From assembly GCF_004331345.1 (NCBI RefSeq), contig NZ_SJJZ01000001.1:62001-126000 (forward strand): a DNA stretch of 64,000 nucleotides, given 5' to 3'. Position numbers and translations under genes: made by a program. This DNA comes from Kribbella soli (GTDB taxonomy: Bacteria > Actinomycetota > Actinomycetes > Propionibacteriales > Kribbellaceae). Positions within the stretch are counted from its first letter, which is position 1, and every line of letters starts with the position of its first letter. Below, piece by piece: positions 59,665 to 64,000 of this stretch. The notes under the pieces were generated by a model. That model searched no databases and was not told where the DNA came from. It saw only the letters and a program-made list of their open reading frames with translations.

Positions 59665-60210
59665 ATGCCGAAGTTGTGGAACGACAGCATCGCCACCCAC
59701 CGCCACGCGGTCCGGGAAGCGATCCTCGACGCCACCGCCGCCCTCGTCGCCGAACGCGGCCTGACCGGTATCACCATGGCCGAGGTCGCGCACCGCGCCG
59801 GTGTCGGGCGGGCGACGCTCTACAAGTACTTCGCCGACGTCGACTCGACCCTCGCCGCCTGGCACCAGCGTCAGGTCGCCGGGCACCTGCAACAGCTCTC
59901 CGAGATCTGGGAGCGGACCCACCGCATCGACGACGTACTGGAGGCGTACGCGTTCATCTGCCACGAACATCCGCCGACGGAGGCCGCCCAGTCGCTGCAT
60001 CGGTCGGAGCAGGTCAGTCATGCCCGCGAGCACCTGATTTCCTTTGTCGCGGAGCGGCTGGGTGAGGTGCGCGTCGACGTACCGCCGAAGGAGTTGGCGA
60101 CGTACTGCGTGCACGCTCTCCAAGCAGCAGGCGCCGTACCGTCGAAAGCCGCGGTACGGCGCCTGGTGATGGTCACGCTGGACGGGCTAAGAAGCGAGCC
60201 GCGTGGGTGA
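59665..60210 (+). CDS. TetR-family transcriptional regulator
   Basis: 181 aa. The helix-turn-helix (about 15-60) reads AVREAILDATAALVAERGLT, GITMAEVAHRAGVGRATLYK and YFADVDSTLAAWHQRQ; a helical C-terminal domain follows. TAGAAT ends 6 bases before the ATG, suggesting a leaderless transcript. It is divergent from DUF2218 over the palindrome at 59614-59632. Its last 24 bases overlap the convergent copper ATPase gene. Confidence 0.88.
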   Translation: MPKLWNDSIATHRHAVREAILDATAALVAERGLTGITMAEVAHRAGVGRATLYKYFADVDSTLAAWHQRQVAGHLQQLSEIWERTHRIDDVLEAYAFICHEHPPTEAAQSLHRSEQVSHAREHLISFVAERLGEVRVDVPPKELATYCVHALQAAGAVPSKAAVRRLVMVTLDGLRSEPRG

Positions 60211-62286
60211 GAGGTTGAGGCGGCGGAGCAGTTGGGCGTTGAGGGCTACGACGATCGTGGAGATCGACATCAGGAGGGCGCCGGCGGCGGGTGAGACGAC
60301 CACCCCGGCGAAGGCGAGGACTCCGGCGGCGAGCGGGACCGTGATCACGTTGTAGCCGGTGGCCCAGACGAGGTTCTGCCACATCTTCCGGTAGCTCGCC
60401 TTGGACAGATCGATGACCGAAAGGACAGCGCGCGGGTCGTCGGCGGCGAGGACGACACCGGCGGACTCGATCGCGACGTCGGTGCCGGCGCCGATCGCGA
60501 TGCCGACCTCGGCCCGGGCCAGCGCCGGGGCGTCGTTCACGCCGTCACCGACCATCGCGACCTTCAGCCCGCGGGCCTGCAGCTCCGCGACCTTGGCGTC
60601 CTTGTCCTGCGGCAGCACCTCGGCGAACACCTCGTCGATGCCCAGCTCCTTGGCCACCGCCTCGGCGACCTGATGCGCGTCGCCGGTGATCATCGCGACC
60701 TTCACCCCACGCTTGTGCAGCGCGGCGACCGCCTGCCGGGACTCTTCGCGGATCTCGTCCTCGAGAGCGATCGCACCCAGCACCTGCCCGTCCCGGACCA
60801 CGTGCAGCACGGCCGCCCCGCGAGCCTTCCAACCCGCGACCTCCGCGTCGAGTGCGTCCGGCTCGGTCAAACCGTTCTCCCGCAGGTACGCCGGTCCGCC
60901 GACCGCGACCTCCGCACCGCCGACCGTCGCCTGCACACCCCGCCCGGTCAGCGACCGGAAGTCCGACGCAACGAGCTTGCCACTCGCCACCGCACCACCC
61001 GGGTTGCCGCCGACCAGCACCCGGGCGTCGCGCTCCCGAACGATTGCCTTTGCCAATGGGTGCTCGCTGTCCGCCTCGACCGCCGCCGCCAGCTCCAGCA
61101 ACTCGTCGTGCGACACCACGTCGACCGTCGCGACCCCGGTGACGGCCGGCTCGCCCTTCGTCAACGTGCCGGTCTTGTCGAACAGGACCGCGTCGATCGT
61201 CCGCATCCGCTCCAGCGCCAACCGGTTCTTCACGAGTACGCCGGCCTTCGCCGCACGCTCCGTGGAGATCGCGATCACCAGCGGGATGGCCAGCCCGAGG
61301 GCGTGCGGGCAGGCGATCACCAGGACGGTCACCGTTCGCGTCACGGCCTCGTCGAGCTTGCCGAGCAACGCCCAGACCACGAACGTGATGAGGCCGGCGA
61401 TCGACGCGAAGTAGAAGAGGAACGCGGCGGCGCGATCCGCCAGCGCCTGCGCACGGGAGGACGAGGCCTGCGCCTCGGCCACCAACCGCTGGATGCCGGC
61501 CAGCGCCGTGTCGTCGCCGACCGCGGTGATCTCGACGCGCAGAGCGTTGTCAGTGGCAACAGTTCCCGCGACGACGGCGTCGCCGACGGCCCGCGATACC
61601 GGCTTCGATTCGCCGGTGATCATCGACTCGTCGACCTCGGCCTGCCCTTCGACGACGGTTCCGTCTGCCGGCACTCGTCCGCCGGAACGCACCAGTACGA
61701 CGTCACCGGCCTGCAACTCGTGCAGCGACACCTCGACAACCCCGTCGTCGGTCACCTTCTCGGCCGAGTCCGGAAGCAGCGCGGCCAGCGCGTCGAGCGC
61801 ACCGGACGCCGCGCCGAGCGCCCGCATCTCCAGCCAGTGCCCGAGCAGCATGATCACGATCAGCAGCGCGAGCTCCCACCAGAAGTCCAGGTCGAACCCG
61901 CCGAGCTGGAGCGTGGTCACCCACGAGGCGACGAACGCGACGGTGATCGCCATCGAGATCAGCAGCATCATCCCGGGGCGCCGCGACTTCAGTTCGCTCC
62001 AACCACCGGTCAGGAACGGCTGCCCGCCGTACGCGAAGATCACCGTGCCGAGCACCGGCGCGATCAGCCCCGCGCCGGGGAAGTCCGGCCGCATGTACCC
62101 CAGCAGGTCCGCGAACATCTCGCTGAAGAACACCACCGGCACCGCCAGCGCCAGGCTGATCCAGAACCGGTCCTTGAACTGCGCCGCATGATCCCCGTGC
62201 CCGCCATGACCACCAGGACCACCGTGTCCGCCGTGGTCCATGTGGTCCTCGTGACCACCGTGTTCGTGCTGCTCGTGCTCGCTCAT
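60187..62286 (-). CDS. copB: P1B-type copper ATPase, CopB-like (CPH motif)
   Basis: 699 aa. A His-rich cytosolic N-terminus (about 20 His in residues 1-36) replaces the usual CxxC metal domain. Then come eight membrane helices with TGES (224-227), the transmembrane CPH metal site (326-328, IACPHALGL), DKTGT with phosphorylated Asp370, SEHPLAKA, and MVGDGVNDAPAL near the C-terminus. CPH and the His-rich tail assign it to the CopB/P1B-3 group rather than CPC-type CopA. A CsoR-like box precedes it. Confidence 0.92.
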   Translation of the reverse strand: MSEHEQHEHGGHEDHMDHGGHGGPGGHGGHGDHAAQFKDRFWISLALAVPVVFFSEMFADLLGYMRPDFPGAGLIAPVLGTVIFAYGGQPFLTGGWSELKSRRPGMMLLISMAITVAFVASWVTTLQLGGFDLDFWWELALLIVIMLLGHWLEMRALGAASGALDALAALLPDSAEKVTDDGVVEVSLHELQAGDVVLVRSGGRVPADGTVVEGQAEVDESMITGESKPVSRAVGDAVVAGTVATDNALRVEITAVGDDTALAGIQRLVAEAQASSSRAQALADRAAAFLFYFASIAGLITFVVWALLGKLDEAVTRTVTVLVIACPHALGLAIPLVIAISTERAAKAGVLVKNRLALERMRTIDAVLFDKTGTLTKGEPAVTGVATVDVVSHDELLELAAAVEADSEHPLAKAIVRERDARVLVGGNPGGAVASGKLVASDFRSLTGRGVQATVGGAEVAVGGPAYLRENGLTEPDALDAEVAGWKARGAAVLHVVRDGQVLGAIALEDEIREESRQAVAALHKRGVKVAMITGDAHQVAEAVAKELGIDEVFAEVLPQDKDAKVAELQARGLKVAMVGDGVNDAPALARAEVGIAIGAGTDVAIESAGVVLAADDPRAVLSVIDLSKASYRKMWQNLVWATGYNVITVPLAAGVLAFAGVVVSPAAGALLMSISTIVVALNAQLLRRLNLSPTRLAS

Positions 62287-62295
62287 ACCCGAGAA

Positions 62296-62314
62296 GATAC
62301 CCCTAGGGGGTATC
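62296..62314. promoter_or_regulatory. CsoR-like copper operator
   Basis: GATACCCCTAGGGGGTATC, a GC-centred palindrome 9 bases upstream of the copper ATPase start. It matches the ATACCCCCTAGGGGTAT-type boxes of actinobacterial CsoR. No csoR gene is in the window. Confidence 0.8.
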
Positions 62315-62333
62315 GGAAATCAAGGCATGGAAG

Positions 62334-62361
62334 AGCCCCGCCACCCGAAGGTGACGGGGCT
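62334..62361 (-). terminator. terminator after the ABC-F gene
   Basis: AGCCCCG (62334-62340) pairs with CGGGGCT (62355-62361), with extra inner CA/TG pairs, 14 bases after the ABC-F stop and just upstream of the copper ATPase promoter. Confidence 0.7.
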
Positions 62362-62375
62362 GACACCCGAACCGG

Positions 62376-63956
62376 CTACAGCGGATCGATGTCGGTCAGG
62401 TTCTCCGGGGTCAGCTCGACCCACCGGGTGATGCCGATGTCGCGCAGGAACGGCACGTCGTGACTGGCGATCACAAGTGCTCCGTTGTACGACGCCAACG
62501 CGTCCTTCAACTGCGCCACGCTGGCGAGGTCGAGGTTGTTCGTCGGCTCGTCCAGCATCAGCAGCTGCGGCGGCGGTTCAGCGAGGAGCAGTGCCGCCAG
62601 CGTCGCCCGGAAGCGTTCGCCGCCGGACAGCGTGCTGACCAACTGATCCGCCGCCCGCCCACGGAACAGGAACCGCGCGAGCCGCGACCGCCGCTCCTGG
62701 TTCTCCGTGCTCGGAGCCAGCAACGCCAGGTTGTCCACGATCGAGAGGTCGTCCCGCAGCAGGTCGAGCCGCTGCGGCAGGTACCGGAACGGCACAGCCG
62801 GCAACTCCCCCGCCACGATCGACTGCAGCAGCGTGGTCTTCCCGGCGCCGTTCGGCCCGGTCAGCGCGATCCGCTCCGGACCACGGATCTCCAGGTCGAC
62901 GTGCGCCCCGGTCCGCAGTACGTGATCCTCCAGCCGCAGCACGACGCGCCCAGCCGGTACGGCGGTCTTCGGCAGGTCGACCCGGATCGCGTCGTCGTCG
63001 TGAACCTTCTCCTCCGCGTCCGCGAGCGCTTCCTGCGCCGAGTCGAGCCGCTCGGACTGCATCCCGAGATGCTTGCCGGCCGACACCTGAGCGGACCGTT
63101 TCAGCCCGCCCGCGATGATCTTCGGGATCCCGCCCTGCTCGAAGGCACGCTGCCCCCGGGCCCGGCGCTGATCCATCTTCATCCGCGCCTCGACCAGATC
63201 CTTCTTCTGCTTGCGTACGTCGGCCTCCGCCGCCCGCAGCATCCGCTCCGCGGCCTCCTGCTCGACAGCGACCGCCTCCTCGTAGGCGGTCAGGTTCCCG
63301 CCGTACCAGGTGACGTCGCCCTTGCGCAGGTCCCCGATCTGGTCGACGCGATCCAGCAGTTCGCGGTCGTGGCTGACGATCACCAACGCACCACGGAACT
63401 GGTCGACGGCGTCGTACAGATGCCGCCGCGCCCGCAGGTCGAGGTTGTTGGTCGGCTCGTCGAGCAGCAGTACGTCGGGACGCCGCAGCAACTCGGCGGC
63501 GAGCCCGAGCAGGATCGTCTCGCCGCCGGACAGCTCGCCGACGCTGCGGTCGAGGTCGATCGCCCCCAGCCCGAGCTTGCCGAGCAACGCCTCGGCGCGT
63601 TCGTCGACGTCCCACTCGTCGCCGACGATCGCGAAGTTCTGCTCCGAGGCGTCACCCGACTCGATCGCGGTGATCGCCCGCCGGACGGCCTCGATACCGA
63701 GCGCCTGGTCGACCCGCAACGAAGTGTCGAGGGTCAGGTCCTGCGGCAGGTACCCGAGCTCGCCGCTGACCCGGATCGCCCCGCGCTGCGGGGTGAGCCG
63801 GCCGGCGATCAACCGGAGCAGCGTCGATTTGCCCGCGCCGTTGCGGCCGACCAGGCCGGAACGGACCGGACCGGCGACGAACGTCAGGCCGTCGAACAGC
63901 ACTTCGCCGTCGGGCCAGGCGAAGAAGAGGTCGGTACAGGACAAGGAAAAGCTCAT
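62376..63956 (-). CDS. ABC-F family ATPase (ribosome-associated)
   Basis: 526 aa with two ABC domains and no membrane segment. Domain 1: Walker A GRNGAGKST (37-45), signature LSGGE, LLLDEPTNNLD. A charged linker (about 245-300) is the P-site tRNA-interaction motif region. Domain 2: GPNGAGKTT, LSGGERFRATLAALLL, LMLDEPTNNLDLASVAQL. ABC-F proteins act on the ribosome in translation or antibiotic protection. ATG 63956 follows TGGAGTCGACACTC. The hairpin leader hints at attenuation, which would favour a resistance-type member. Confidence 0.9.
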   Translation of the reverse strand: MSFSLSCTDLFFAWPDGEVLFDGLTFVAGPVRSGLVGRNGAGKSTLLRLIAGRLTPQRGAIRVSGELGYLPQDLTLDTSLRVDQALGIEAVRRAITAIESGDASEQNFAIVGDEWDVDERAEALLGKLGLGAIDLDRSVGELSGGETILLGLAAELLRRPDVLLLDEPTNNLDLRARRHLYDAVDQFRGALVIVSHDRELLDRVDQIGDLRKGDVTWYGGNLTAYEEAVAVEQEAAERMLRAAEADVRKQKKDLVEARMKMDQRRARGQRAFEQGGIPKIIAGGLKRSAQVSAGKHLGMQSERLDSAQEALADAEEKVHDDDAIRVDLPKTAVPAGRVVLRLEDHVLRTGAHVDLEIRGPERIALTGPNGAGKTTLLQSIVAGELPAVPFRYLPQRLDLLRDDLSIVDNLALLAPSTENQERRSRLARFLFRGRAADQLVSTLSGGERFRATLAALLLAEPPPQLLMLDEPTNNLDLASVAQLKDALASYNGALVIASHDVPFLRDIGITRWVELTPENLTDIDPL

Positions 63957-63975
63957 GAGTGTCGACTCCAGATGA

Positions 63976-63991
63976 GGTCTCGAACGAGACC
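63976..63991 (-). promoter_or_regulatory. perfect hairpin in the ABC-F leader
   Basis: GGTCTC (63976-63981) and GAGACC (63986-63991) enclose GAAC, 20 bases upstream of the ABC-F ATG. It could be part of an attenuator; the window ends too soon to see a leader peptide. Confidence 0.45.
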
Positions 63992-64000
63992 GCACACCAG

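Overview
The window is very GC-rich DNA with strong third-position G/C bias, GTG/TTG starts, many 1- and 4-base gene overlaps and numerous putative leaderless starts. It comes from a chromosome of a high-GC Gram-positive actinomycete. Ergothioneine genes, an F420-type flavoprotein beside cobalamin genes in the order known from mycobacteria, an IdeR-type iron box and a FolP2-type protein agree with this. A Nocardioidaceae organism such as Kribbella is my best guess, but that is inference. I see no rRNA, tRNA, transposase, prophage or CRISPR array.

Layout. 1-1132: tail of a DUF1579 protein and a glyoxalase-fold protein. 1163-5553: a complete riboflavin operon on the minus strand (ribD-ribE-ribM-ribBA-ribH) behind an FMN riboswitch. 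5635-9725: a long palindrome, a membrane Ser/Thr kinase, and a divergent pair of a von Willebrand A surface protein and an XRE regulator sharing three operator-like palindromes. 9860-13850: a polar amino-acid ABC importer and two tandem secreted polysaccharide deacetylases. 13847-18310: HAD phosphatase, MFS exporter, ribulose-phosphate epimerase, and an NmrA-type reductase divergent from its TetR-like regulator. 18271-21340: cobK-cobM-cobL plus an F420-type oxidoreductase. 21455-24574: an ABC exporter divergent from a MarR-type regulator.

24575-28145 is the most accessory-looking part. It has an AbiEi/DUF559 gene flanked by copies of a palindromic element, a 211-bp tandem duplication carrying a broken copy of that gene's 3' end, an XRE regulator with an NBR1-type Ig domain, and two secreted NlpC/P60-like proteins sharing an upstream 18-mer. 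28183-33229: a hydrolase, a LacI regulator and the sugar ABC importer it probably controls. The importer ends in an unusual repeat array around a 17-bp hairpin (33234-33383).

33430-37752: ergothioneine operon egtA-B-C-D without egtE. 37923-42452: FhuF-like reductase and siderophore ABC importer around an IdeR/DtxR box. 42474-46929: an unknown protein, a TetR-hydrolase pair, and a three-gene group (FolP2-like, RibD-C/DHFR-like reductase, extradiol-dioxygenase-like). 47106-50133: L-fucose oxidation (fuconate dehydratase, SDR, aldo-keto reductase) behind a 12-bp palindrome.

50123-58101: an NCS1 permease, a hydantoinase/oxoprolinase-family protein, three DUF917 paralogues and a PucR regulator. 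This is a coherent, poorly characterised catabolic module, probably for a cyclic amide or thiohydantoin. 58224-62314: a metal (copper) group with DUF6153, DUF305, DUF2218, TetR and a CPH-type P1B ATPase behind a CsoR-like box. 62376-63956: an ABC-F protein with a hairpin leader.
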